Source: Hyphomonadaceae bacterium (GTDB taxonomy: Bacteria; Pseudomonadota; Alphaproteobacteria; Caulobacterales; Aquidulcibacteraceae). Taken from it: a stretch of DNA of 64,000 nucleotides. The notes beneath the pieces are model-generated. The model made no database searches and was not told where the DNA came from. It worked only from the letters and a program-made list of their open reading frames with translations. Positions 27,746 through 35,669 of this stretch are shown here, in pieces (the first letter of the stretch is position 1; each line of letters begins with the position of its first letter). Location: the NCBI GenBank assembly GCA_023384105.1, contig JAHDXR010000001.1, positions 124,001 to 188,000 on the forward strand. Reading direction: 5' to 3'. The position numbers and the translations under genes are program-made.

Positions 27746-29982
27746 TAGAAGCGATAGCCCAGCTGCACGCCGTAGGTGCGCGGCGGATCGTACGAACCGA
27801 CCAGCGGGAAGCCGACGAGGCCGGACCCCACCAGCGCCGAAGAGATCGAACGATCGTCGGCGATGTTGCGCACGAACAGCGACGCGTTCCACGCGCCCGA
27901 CGGCGCATCGTAAAGAAGGAAGGCGTTGAACACTTCATGCGCCGGCTGTGACACGTGTTCGAGATTGAACGGCGTGAAATAGACCTGATCGATCCAGCGG
28001 CCTTCGGCGCGCAGGGTGAAGTCGCCGACCGATGTCGGAATGTCGTAGGAAACGGCGAGGTTCACCGTGTAGCCGGGCGCCTGGTAGAGCTGGTTGCCCG
28101 ACAGATCGATCGGCCCAAGCAGGGCGCGGGCGGGATCGGCCGAGGTGTAGTTCTCGTATTCCGATTCCAGCAGTGCGATGTTGGCGTCGATGCGCAGATT
28201 GGCTGTGGGCAGCGCCGTGATCTCGAACTCTGCGCCGTAGAGATTGGCCTCGGCCGCGTTCTCGATGGTCACCACAGGCCCGTTGATCTTCGAAACCTGC
28301 AGGTTGCTGTATTCGTAGAAGAAGCCGGTGGCGTTGGTGCGCAGGCGGCCGTTCATCCAGTCGGCGCGCAGGCCGATTTCGTAGGCGGTGATTTCTTCCT
28401 CATCGAAGGGCGGCTGCGCGTTGCCGAGGTTGAAGCCGCCGCTCTTGAACCCTTCGGAATAGGACGCATAGAGGAAGAGATCGTCATGGGGCTGATATTC
28501 GAGCGTCAGCGAGGGCGTGAATCCCGACCATGACGCGGAGGTCGTCTGATGCACGCCGGGCGGCGTCGGCGGGAATACAGGCGCATAGGGCGGCCATGGC
28601 GTCGCCGGATCGATCTTGTTGACCTCGTCGATGTCCTTGGTTTCCTCGCTATACCGCCCGCCCACACGCAACGCCCATGCGTCGCTGAGCTGGAAACGTA
28701 CGTGGCCGAAGACCGCGGCCGCTTCAGTATCGATGTAGCCGAGCCCGAAGAATCCTTGCCGCAGCGAGGTGAGGGGCGGCAATGGCGGAATGGGCGTCAG
28801 CACCGATGGATCGAACGGAATGAGCGTGCCGCCGAACAGCTCTTCCTGGAAGTAGTAGGCGCCGAGCATCCAGTCGCCGCCACCCCAATCGCGGGAGAGG
28901 CGAAATTCCTGGCTGACCTGCTCGCTGTCTTCGAGTTGTTCGTAATACGTCATCCGCGCGCTGGTGGCGTCGAGATCGGACGTCAGCCGCCACGACGAGG
29001 AGCGATAGCCGGTCACCGAAGTGAAATCGACGCCGCCGAAATCGAGATTGAGTTCGGCGCCCACGCCCCAGAATTCGCGATTGTTGAAGGGGCCGATGTC
29101 TGCGGCGCTGTCGCGCGGGTCGGCGGCGACGGCGCCGCCTTGCAGAACGCCTTTGAGCGGTGCGCCAGGCAAGCCGAGGCCTGAGTCGGGCAAGCTGCCC
29201 GGGCCCATCAGCACAAAGCCGTAGGCGTGATCGTCCTGCTCCATATAGTCGGCCGAAAGCGTGAGATCGGCGGCCGGGCTCAGGTCGAAGCGCAGCGCGC
29301 CGCGCACGGCGCGCGTCGACAAGTCGTCGATATCGAGGCCATTGGTGATGTTGCGGCCGTAGCCGTCGCGGTCGGCGGTCTGGAAGGTGATGCGCGCTGA
29401 GACGCTGTCGCTCAGCGGCCCGCTCAGGGCGCCTTCGAAGCGGCGCAGATTGTAGTTGCCGAAGGTTGCGTTCAGGTAGCCTTCGGCTTCGCGCGTCGGC
29501 CCGTTCGGAATGACATTGACGGCGCCGCCGGTGGCGTTGCGTCCATAAAGCGTACCCTGCGGTCCGCGCAGCACTTCCACGCGCTCGATGTCGTACAGCG
29601 TGCTCAACGCCCCGGCGGGGCGGCTGACATAGACGCCATCGACATGGAATGCGACGCGCCCTTCATTGCCCACCGAAAGGTTGTCAAAGCCGACGCCGCG
29701 CACGGCGATGCGGGCGTTGCCGGTGGTCTGGCCGAAGTTCACGTTCGGCATCATCTGCGCCAGGCCGTCGATGCCGGTGACCTGTTGCTCGGCCAGCGTC
29801 TCGCCATCGACGGCCGAGACGGCGAGCGCGGTGCTCTGCAGGTTGGTCTCGCGCTTGGAGGCGGTGACGACGATATCCTCGACGACCTCGCCGCTATTCT
29901 GGGCCAGGGCGGCGCCCGTTGTTCCCAGCAGGCAGATCGCGGAAACGCCTGCGAACAGGCCCCAGCGTGACGCTCGGCTCAT
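27745..29982 (-). CDS. TonB-dependent receptor, first gene of the sulfatase operon
   Basis: 745 residues. Signal peptide to GAALAQ, TonB-box region EDIVVTASKRE, plug with VEVLRGPQGTLYGRNATGG, and a barrel ending GVQLGYRF. It shares its promoter region with the divergent TetR gene and is translationally coupled to the FAH gene. It likely brings a sulfated or otherwise large organic molecule across the outer membrane for the sulfatase, ligase and FAH enzymes of the same operon. The iron-siderophore type is less likely given the neighbours. Confidence 0.93.
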   Translation of the reverse strand: MSRASRWGLFAGVSAICLLGTTGAALAQNSGEVVEDIVVTASKRETNLQSTALAVSAVDGETLAEQQVTGIDGLAQMMPNVNFGQTTGNARIAVRGVGFDNLSVGNEGRVAFHVDGVYVSRPAGALSTLYDIERVEVLRGPQGTLYGRNATGGAVNVIPNGPTREAEGYLNATFGNYNLRRFEGALSGPLSDSVSARITFQTADRDGYGRNITNGLDIDDLSTRAVRGALRFDLSPAADLTLSADYMEQDDHAYGFVLMGPGSLPDSGLGLPGAPLKGVLQGGAVAADPRDSAADIGPFNNREFWGVGAELNLDFGGVDFTSVTGYRSSSWRLTSDLDATSARMTYYEQLEDSEQVSQEFRLSRDWGGGDWMLGAYYFQEELFGGTLIPFDPSVLTPIPPLPPLTSLRQGFFGLGYIDTEAAAVFGHVRFQLSDAWALRVGGRYSEETKDIDEVNKIDPATPWPPYAPVFPPTPPGVHQTTSASWSGFTPSLTLEYQPHDDLFLYASYSEGFKSGGFNLGNAQPPFDEEEITAYEIGLRADWMNGRLRTNATGFFYEYSNLQVSKINGPVVTIENAAEANLYGAEFEITALPTANLRIDANIALLESEYENYTSADPARALLGPIDLSGNQLYQAPGYTVNLAVSYDIPTSVGDFTLRAEGRWIDQVYFTPFNLEHVSQPAHEVFNAFLLYDAPSGAWNASLFVRNIADDRSISSALVGSGLVGFPLVGSYDPPRTYGVQLGYRF

Positions 29983-30060
29983 AACTTCCTCCCCTTGCCC
30001 TGGACGGTTTCGGTCCGTCGCCCGCCGTTCGCGCGGCGGCTCTTACGGGGCTCGCATAGT

Positions 30061-30096
30061 TAGTCAGTCGTTCGACTTATAGTCAAGCGATCGTCT
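30061..30096. promoter_or_regulatory. Tandem TetR operators overlapping the receptor promoter
   Basis: Two direct copies of TAGTCAnnCGnTCGnCT begin at 30061 and 30080 (19-bp period). The first contains the perfect dyad AGTCG-TT-CGACT. On the minus strand TTGACT and TAACTA, 18 bases apart, overlap the repeats and could be the receptor promoter. Binding by the TetR protein encoded at 30167 is the obvious inference. Confidence 0.6.
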
Positions 30097-30166
30097 AAAT
30101 CGGCGCCCGGGTCAGTCGACAGCGGGCCTGGGCTCGCGTATCGAAGAGCTGAGAGGAATCAGTATC

Positions 30167-30847
30167 ATGGCAGCGCCCAAAGGCGGTACCCGAGAGCGCA
30201 TACTAAACGCCGCCGAGCAGCTCTTCGCGCAGCGCGGTTATGACGGCGCCTCGACCCGGGCCATCGTCGCCAAGTCGGGGGACACGATCGGCAGCGTCAA
30301 TTATCACTTCGGCTCCAAGGACAAGCTCCTCGCCGAGGTGATCCGGCGCCGCTGGGATGAAATCGTCGAGGCCCGCCGTGAATGCTATGCGGCGGCGCGC
30401 CGTGAGTACGGCGGCGCGCCGCCGGTGGAAGCGGTCGTGGAAGCTATCGTGGCGCCCTATCTCGAGCGCGCGATGTGCGGCGGTCGGGGCTGGCGCAGCT
30501 ACGCATTATTGCAGGCGCGCGTGCTCTATTCAGAAAAGAGCTATACGCGGAACCTGAAAGCGTTGAGCGAGCCGATCGCGCGCGAGTTCATCGGCTGGCT
30601 CGCCGAGTCGTTGCCGGGCGCCGACATGCGCGATCTGGGCTACGCGTATCAATTCATGATCGGCGCCATGGTTGAAAGCTGCGCCGAGATCGAAGTGAAC
30701 CGCATCAGCCGCATCACCGATGGATTGTGCGACGCAGCCGACTACGGACAAGTGAAGGCGCGTCTGCTTGCCTTTATCTCTGGAGGCATTCGGGCGACTG
30801 TCGCCGCCGGCGCGAATCTCTCCGTCGAATCGCTGAAATCCGCATAA
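30167..30847 (+). CDS. TetR-family regulator of the receptor/sulfatase operon
   Basis: 226 residues. The N-terminal helix-turn-helix (RERILNAAEQLFAQRGYDGASTR, then GSVNYHFGSKDKLLAEV) is canonical TetR/AcrR; the C-terminal part resembles the TetR_C_33/CecR-like ligand domain, with hydrophobic helices and no obvious metal site. Divergent from the TBDR-FAH-cupin-ligase-sulfatase operon, with tandem operator repeats between, it probably represses that operon until its inducer binds. Confidence 0.9.
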   Translation: MAAPKGGTRERILNAAEQLFAQRGYDGASTRAIVAKSGDTIGSVNYHFGSKDKLLAEVIRRRWDEIVEARRECYAAARREYGGAPPVEAVVEAIVAPYLERAMCGGRGWRSYALLQARVLYSEKSYTRNLKALSEPIAREFIGWLAESLPGADMRDLGYAYQFMIGAMVESCAEIEVNRISRITDGLCDAADYGQVKARLLAFISGGIRATVAAGANLSVESLKSA

Positions 30848-30869
30848 CGCTGCCGCGCGCGAAGAGCGA

Positions 30870-32417
30870 TCACTCCGGCAATCCGGCTTTCTGCAGCCCT
30901 TCGGCGAAAAGCGCGAAATCTTCCCGTCGGCGAAAGGGGAGCCATGCGTCGAGCGGGGCGAGGCGGAGCGTGGGGTCGAGGCGGCGGACATCGGCCATGG
31001 CGCGCCGGGCCTCGTCCAAACGGCCGGAAAGCGCGCAACTCGCGGAGATGACGGCGGCTGAAAGCGGGAAGATGGGCACGTCGCGAAACGCTCTCTCGGC
31101 CCAGATGCGCGCATCGTCGAAGCGCTTTGCCATGAGGTGCGCCATTGCGACGCCCGTCTGCATGCGGAACGTCTCGGTGTCGAGCGGGCTCAAGCGCATG
31201 GCGTGCTCGAACCGTTTGACCGCTTCATCAGGCTCGCCCCGCCAAATCCGCAGGAAGGCGCCCAGGAACCACGCGGATGCGAGATTGGGATTGAGCACCA
31301 GCGCCTTGTCGACGAAGTCGATCCCGGCATCGAGGTCGCGCGTGAAATGGGCGAGCGCGTGGCCGCCGCGGGTCAGCGCGACAGCGTCGTTCTTGCCGAG
31401 GTCGACGGCGGCGCGCGCCAGGCGGGCGCCGTCAGCGGCGTCTTGGCCGAGGTCCGTGCTCCAGCCGTTGAGCCTGCGCCAGAATAGGCTCCACGCCGCC
31501 ATGCCGTAGGCCGATGCGTACTCGGGATCGAGGTCGATCGCCTTGCGGAAGTTCGCCAAGGCGCGGTCGAAATTCTCCTGCCCGCCGGCGTGAAACCGCG
31601 CCATCCCGCGCAGGAAGTAATCGTAGGCGTCGAGGCTCTCGGTCGGCTTGCGTTTTGCGCGGGCGATTTCGGCGCGCTCAAGCTCCTGCGCGATCGCGCC
31701 GACGACGCTCTCGGTCACCCGATCCTGAAGCTCGAAGACGTCGTCGAGCGCGCCCTCATAGCGCTCGGCCCAGAGATGTCCGCCCGTTTCCGCATCGATG
31801 AGCTGCCCGGTGATGCGCACGCGGTTCGCCGCCTTGCGGACGCTGCCTTCGAGCACGTAGCGCACGCCCAGGTCGCGGCCGATCTGCTTCACGTCGCTGG
31901 TTCGCCCCTTGTAGGCGAAGCTCGAATTGCGCGCGATCACGAACAGCCAGCCTATGTGCGACAGCGCCGTGATGATGTCCTCGACCATGCCGTCGGCAAA
32001 GTAGTCCTGCTCGGCGTCGCCGCTGAGGTTCACGAACGGGAGCACGGCGATGGAGGGCTTGTCGGGCAGGGCGAGCGCCGTCTGCCTATCGATAGCGCCC
32101 GGCGGCGCTTCGGTGACAGCGCCGACGAAGCGGAACCCCTTGCGCGGCACCGTACGGATGAACTTCTGTTCCTGGCCGCTGTCGCCGATCGCGGTGCGCG
32201 CTGCGTTGATGTGGCTGGTGATCGTGGATTCGCTGACGATGCGGCCGCCCCAGACCGCTTCAAGCAAATCGTCCTTGCTGACCACGCGCGCGCGGTTCTC
32301 GATCAAAAACAGCAGCAAATCGAAGACTTGAGGACCTGTAGAGACCACGCCGGAAGCCCGCTTGAGCTCCCGCCGTTCTGCGTCGAGCACGCAATCTCCG
32401 AACAGCAGCATAAACAT
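30870..32417 (-). CDS. CadC-like winged-helix regulator with FlgO-like and TPR domains
   Basis: 515 residues. An N-terminal OmpR/CadC winged helix (about 5-105; LLEAVWGGRIVSESTITSHI, FIRTVPRKGFRFVG) is joined to an FlgO/adenylate-cyclase-associated domain (SIAVLPFVNLSGDAEQDYFADG) and then several tetratricopeptide repeats (ANFRKAIDLDPEYASAYGMA, KALVLNPNLASAWFLGA). No transmembrane helix is seen, unlike CadC itself. Such soluble proteins are common in alphaproteobacteria with unknown signals. It is convergent with the TetR gene and divergent from the chloroperoxidase-like gene, which may be its target. Confidence 0.85.
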   Translation of the reverse strand: MFMLLFGDCVLDAERRELKRASGVVSTGPQVFDLLLFLIENRARVVSKDDLLEAVWGGRIVSESTITSHINAARTAIGDSGQEQKFIRTVPRKGFRFVGAVTEAPPGAIDRQTALALPDKPSIAVLPFVNLSGDAEQDYFADGMVEDIITALSHIGWLFVIARNSSFAYKGRTSDVKQIGRDLGVRYVLEGSVRKAANRVRITGQLIDAETGGHLWAERYEGALDDVFELQDRVTESVVGAIAQELERAEIARAKRKPTESLDAYDYFLRGMARFHAGGQENFDRALANFRKAIDLDPEYASAYGMAAWSLFWRRLNGWSTDLGQDAADGARLARAAVDLGKNDAVALTRGGHALAHFTRDLDAGIDFVDKALVLNPNLASAWFLGAFLRIWRGEPDEAVKRFEHAMRLSPLDTETFRMQTGVAMAHLMAKRFDDARIWAERAFRDVPIFPLSAAVISASCALSGRLDEARRAMADVRRLDPTLRLAPLDAWLPFRRREDFALFAEGLQKAGLPE

Positions 32418-32543
32418 ACTTTAGCACGCGGCCCTGGGCTTTTGGACAAATCTTCAAGCCCGCCTGGACGTCGTCTGAAAGACCCGAACCGCCGCACCGG
32501 GCAAACCTCCCGCATCGAAGACTTGCGAAGCGAGGAGGCTTTC

Positions 32544-33368
32544 ATGAGTACGGTCAAAACCAAGGACGGCGCGGAAATCTTCTACAAGGACTGGGGTTCC
32601 AAGGACGCTCAGCCGATCGTGTTCCATCATGGCTGGCCGCTCAGCGGGGACGATTGGGACGCGCAGATGCTTTTCTTCCTGCGCCAGGGCTATCGCGTGA
32701 TCGCGCACGACCGGCGCGGCCACGGCCGCTCCACCCAGTCCGCCAACGGCCACGACATGGATGCCTACGCCGCCGATGTCGCCGCGCTGGCGCACGCGCT
32801 CGATCTGAAAGACGCCATTCATGTCGGCCATTCCACCGGCGGCGGCGAAGCGGCGCGCTATGTCGCCAAGTATGGCAAGAAGCGCGCGGCGAAGCTGGTG
32901 CTGATCGGCGCCGTGCCGCCAAGCCTGGCGCAGTCGCCTTCCAATCCGGACGGCGCCTCGCTCGAAATCTTCGACGGTCTGCGCGCGACGCTCGCCGCCA
33001 ATCGCGCCGACTTCTACTGGACCTTCCCGATCCCGTTCTACGGCTACAATCGCGACGGCGCTGTGCTGAACGAAGCGGTGCGGCTCAATTGGTGGCGCCA
33101 GGCCATGATGGGCGCCGCAAACGCGCAGTACGCGTGCATCAAGGCGTTCTCTGAAACGGATTTCACCGGCGATCTTCGCGCGATCGAGATCCCCGTCGTC
33201 ATCCTGCACGGCGAGGACGATCAGATCGTGCCGGTTGCGAACGCGCGTCATTCGGCGGAGCTGATCGAGCGCGTCACGCTCAAGACCTATCCGGGCCTGC
33301 CGCACGGCATGTGCACGACCCACGCCGAGCGCGTCAACGCCGACCTGCTCGGTTTCATCCGGGCCTGA
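32544..33368 (+). CDS. Alpha/beta hydrolase, non-haem chloroperoxidase-like
   Basis: 274 residues from ATG 32544, with GGAGG upstream; the longer track ORF reads back through the neighbouring regulator. FHHGWPLSGDDWDAQMLFF and HDRRGHGRS are family signatures. The triad is Ser in VGHSTGGGE, Asp in HGEDDQIVP and His in GLPHGMC. The length matches bacterial cofactor-free haloperoxidases/perhydrolases (bromoperoxidase family), which are esterases in vivo. It is first of a short run with an oxidoreductase and a GST gene, suggesting a stress or detoxification unit. Confidence 0.9.
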   Translation: MSTVKTKDGAEIFYKDWGSKDAQPIVFHHGWPLSGDDWDAQMLFFLRQGYRVIAHDRRGHGRSTQSANGHDMDAYAADVAALAHALDLKDAIHVGHSTGGGEAARYVAKYGKKRAAKLVLIGAVPPSLAQSPSNPDGASLEIFDGLRATLAANRADFYWTFPIPFYGYNRDGAVLNEAVRLNWWRQAMMGAANAQYACIKAFSETDFTGDLRAIEIPVVILHGEDDQIVPVANARHSAELIERVTLKTYPGLPHGMCTTHAERVNADLLGFIRA

Positions 33369-33398
33369 ACCTCAACCTAACTGCATGGAGATACGAAT

Positions 33399-34154
33399 AT
33401 GAAGATCGTTGTGATCGGAGGCACCGGCCTCATCGGCTCGAAGCTCGTCGCGCTGTTGCGCGAGCGCGGCAATGAGGTGATTGCCGCGGCGCCGAATACG
33501 GGCGTCAACACTATCACCGGCGAAGGGCTGGCGGAGGCGCTGAACGGCGCTGACGTGGTGGTCGATGTCGCCAACTCGCCGACGCTCGACGACGAGGCGG
33601 CGATGGAGTTCTTCCAGGCGTCCGGGCGCAATCTCATTGCGGCGGAGAAGGCGGCAGGCGTGAGGCATCACGTGGCGCTGTCGGTGGTCGGCGCGCAACG
33701 CGTCGTCGAGAGCGGCTATCTGCGCGCCAAGGCGGCGCAGGAGAATCTGATCAAGAAATCGGGGGTTCCGTATTCGATCCTGCAATCGACGCAGTTTTTC
33801 GAGTTTATCGAGCGCATCGCCAAGGGTGCGCTCGACGGCGACGTCTATCGCCTCTCGCCGGCGCTGATGCAGCCGATCGTGTCCGACGAGGTCGTGGCGG
33901 CGCTCGCCGACATTGCGCTCGGCGCGCCGCTCAACGACACGGTGGAGGTCGGCGGGCCGGAGGCCATTCCGCTTGACGAACTGGCGCGCGAGCTGCTGAG
34001 CGCAAGGCAGGACGGGCGCGCGGTGATCGCGGATGCGCACGCGCGCTATTTCGGCGCTGAGCTCAACGACCGGTCGCTGATCCCCGGTCCGGATGCGCGG
34101 CGCGGCGCGCTGACGTTCGCCGACTGGCTTCGCCAATCGATCGCGCCGGACTGA
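33399..34154 (+). CDS. NmrA-like atypical short-chain dehydrogenase
   Basis: 251 residues. The Rossmann signature GGTGLIGSKL is at residues 7-16. The Tyr-Lys catalytic pair is not in classic position (SGYLRAKAAQENL), which points to the atypical/NmrA-like SDR group that binds NAD(P) as a redox sensor or quinone reductase. It begins 30 bases after the hydrolase and is probably cotranscribed. Enzyme or regulator cannot be decided from sequence. Confidence 0.85.
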   Translation: MKIVVIGGTGLIGSKLVALLRERGNEVIAAAPNTGVNTITGEGLAEALNGADVVVDVANSPTLDDEAAMEFFQASGRNLIAAEKAAGVRHHVALSVVGAQRVVESGYLRAKAAQENLIKKSGVPYSILQSTQFFEFIERIAKGALDGDVYRLSPALMQPIVSDEVVAALADIALGAPLNDTVEVGGPEAIPLDELARELLSARQDGRAVIADAHARYFGAELNDRSLIPGPDARRGALTFADWLRQSIAPD

Positions 34155-34212
34155 ACCTTTCGAAATGCGGCCGCGCCGCCCGGGGCGGCCGCTCTCAGCC
34201 AGGAATACCGCT

Positions 34213-34827
34213 ATGATGAAGCTCTATTACGCCCCAGGCGCCTGTAGCCTGGCCGATCACATCGCTTTGCTCGAGGTGGACGCCGAGTTCGAAGCGGAGG
34301 CTGTCGACATTCGCACCAAGCGCACCGCCTCGGGCGAGGATTTCCGCAGCATCAATCCGAAAGGCTATGTGCCGGTGCTGGTGCTGGACGATTGCGAAAT
34401 CCTCACGGAGAACATCGCCGTGCTGGACTGGATCGCCGACCGTTATCCGCAGCTGCGGCGCAACGGCGTGCTGTCGCGCACGCGTCAGCTCGAAACGCTT
34501 GCGTTCATCTCCACCGAGATCCACCGCGCGTTCAAGCCGATGTGGCACGGCGGGGCGGAGGCTGAAAAGCAGAAGGCGCGCGAGACGCTCGCCGGCTTGT
34601 TTGCAATCACCGCAACGCAGATGAGCGGCGACTACCTGTTCGGCGGCGAACTCACGGTCGCAGACTGCTATCTCTTCGTGATGCTGCGCTGGGCGGAGAA
34701 GTTCGGCATCGCCGCGCCGGAGCCATTGCTGCGCCTGCAATGGCGGATGGAGCAGCGCCCCGCGGTGCAGGCGGCCCTGGCGCGCGAGGAGATGCACGAC
34801 GCGCTGGGCCGAAGCGCTTCGCCGTGA
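34213..34827 (+). CDS. Glutathione S-transferase
   Basis: 204 residues from ATG 34213 (AGGA eight bases upstream). Beta-class type: MMKLYYAPGACSLADHIAL (with the Cys-Ser start of the active site), NPKGYVPVLVLDD (cis-Pro for glutathione), LTENIAVLDWIADRYP, and the C-terminal helical domain (GGELTVADCYLFVMLRWA). It conjugates glutathione to electrophiles or protects against oxidative damage. It ends two bases from the convergent nrdG gene, with no terminator between. Confidence 0.93.
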   Translation: MMKLYYAPGACSLADHIALLEVDAEFEAEAVDIRTKRTASGEDFRSINPKGYVPVLVLDDCEILTENIAVLDWIADRYPQLRRNGVLSRTRQLETLAFISTEIHRAFKPMWHGGAEAEKQKARETLAGLFAITATQMSGDYLFGGELTVADCYLFVMLRWAEKFGIAAPEPLLRLQWRMEQRPAVQAALAREEMHDALGRSASP

Positions 34828-34829
34828 TT

Positions 34830-35522
34830 CTACTCGGAGCCGGCGGCAGGATGGGACGCCGCCTGGCGTGGCGGAAGCAGCGCCGCGGTCGTGCATCCGG
34901 CCGCACGGAACGGCTGCAGACGGTGTTCCGGAACGCCGAGCGCGGCGAGGTCCGCCGCCAGGCGCGCCAATGCGTCGCCGTTGAGCAGCGCTTCGTGCAC
35001 CGTCGTGCGCACATCGCAGGCGACGCCGCTGTCGAGCACGCGTACAAGACTGGCTCTGGCCTTGGCGCCGCTGCCGGGCGCGCCGGTTATGCGCGCGTAT
35101 TCGTCGAATGCAGCTTTGACGTCGAAACCGATCCAATCGACCAGCGGCAGAACCGCCGCAAGCCGTTCGGGATAGGGGCCGGCGGTGTGAAGCCCGATGC
35201 GGAAGCCAAGCGCGCGCACGGCGCGCATCGCGTCCGGCAGCGCCGATTGCAGCGTGGGTTCGCCGCCCGAGAACACCACGCCGTCGAGCATGCCGCGGCG
35301 ACTGCCGAGAAAGGCCAGCACATCCGGCCAGTCGATCGCCGGCTCGGCGTTTGGCGGAATGAGGTGCGGGTTGTGGCAATAGCCGCACGCCCATGGACAT
35401 CCCTGACAGAACACCGTGGCGACGAGTTCGCCCGGCCAGTCGCACATGGACAGCCGGGCCAACCCGCCAACGCGCAGCTCAGCGGAGCGAGGCGTTTGCT
35501 TCGCTGAAGAATTGACGCTCAT
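34830..35522 (-). CDS. nrdG: Anaerobic ribonucleotide reductase activase (radical SAM)
   Basis: 230 residues from ATG 35522 (MSVNSSAKQ); the track start would run back through the radical-subunit gene. FCQGCPWACGYCHNP holds the radical-SAM cluster CxxxCxxC; VVFSGGEPTLQ is the SAM-binding glycine motif. It creates the glycyl radical on NrdD-type enzymes using AdoMet and an electron donor. It overlaps the small glycyl-radical gene by 44 bases in another frame, so the two are translated in tight linkage. Length is at the long end for NrdG-like activases. Confidence 0.9.
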   Translation of the reverse strand: MSVNSSAKQTPRSAELRVGGLARLSMCDWPGELVATVFCQGCPWACGYCHNPHLIPPNAEPAIDWPDVLAFLGSRRGMLDGVVFSGGEPTLQSALPDAMRAVRALGFRIGLHTAGPYPERLAAVLPLVDWIGFDVKAAFDEYARITGAPGSGAKARASLVRVLDSGVACDVRTTVHEALLNGDALARLAADLAALGVPEHRLQPFRAAGCTTAALLPPRQAASHPAAGSE

Positions 35523-35658
35523 TGTGCTCGCCTTTCTTGCCGCGATTGAAGGACGACACGGGGCGGTGATAGCCCATGACGCGGGTCCAGACTTCGCAGG
35601 GCTGACGTTCGTCATCGCTGAGTTCGATTTTGGCTTCCGGTTGGGTATGCTCGTTCAT
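35479..35658 (-). CDS. Detached glycyl-radical subunit of class III ribonucleotide reductase
   Basis: 59 residues from ATG 35658 (AGGAG nine bases upstream). MNEHTQPEAKIELSDDE leads to PCEVWTRVMGYHRPVSSFN and RGKKGEHNERQFF. RVMGY is the glycyl-radical motif, and the flanking residues match the last 40 or so residues of ordinary fused NrdD proteins. It starts 11 bases after the nrdD stop and overlaps nrdG. I infer it inserts into the NrdD barrel to supply the radical, much as the spare-part protein GrcA/YfiD does for pyruvate formate-lyase. A true frameshift of one gene is unlikely because it has its own ribosome site, start and N-terminal extension. Confidence 0.88.
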   Translation of the reverse strand: MNEHTQPEAKIELSDDERQPCEVWTRVMGYHRPVSSFNRGKKGEHNERQFFSEANASLR

Positions 35659-35669
35659 ATTGCTCTCCT

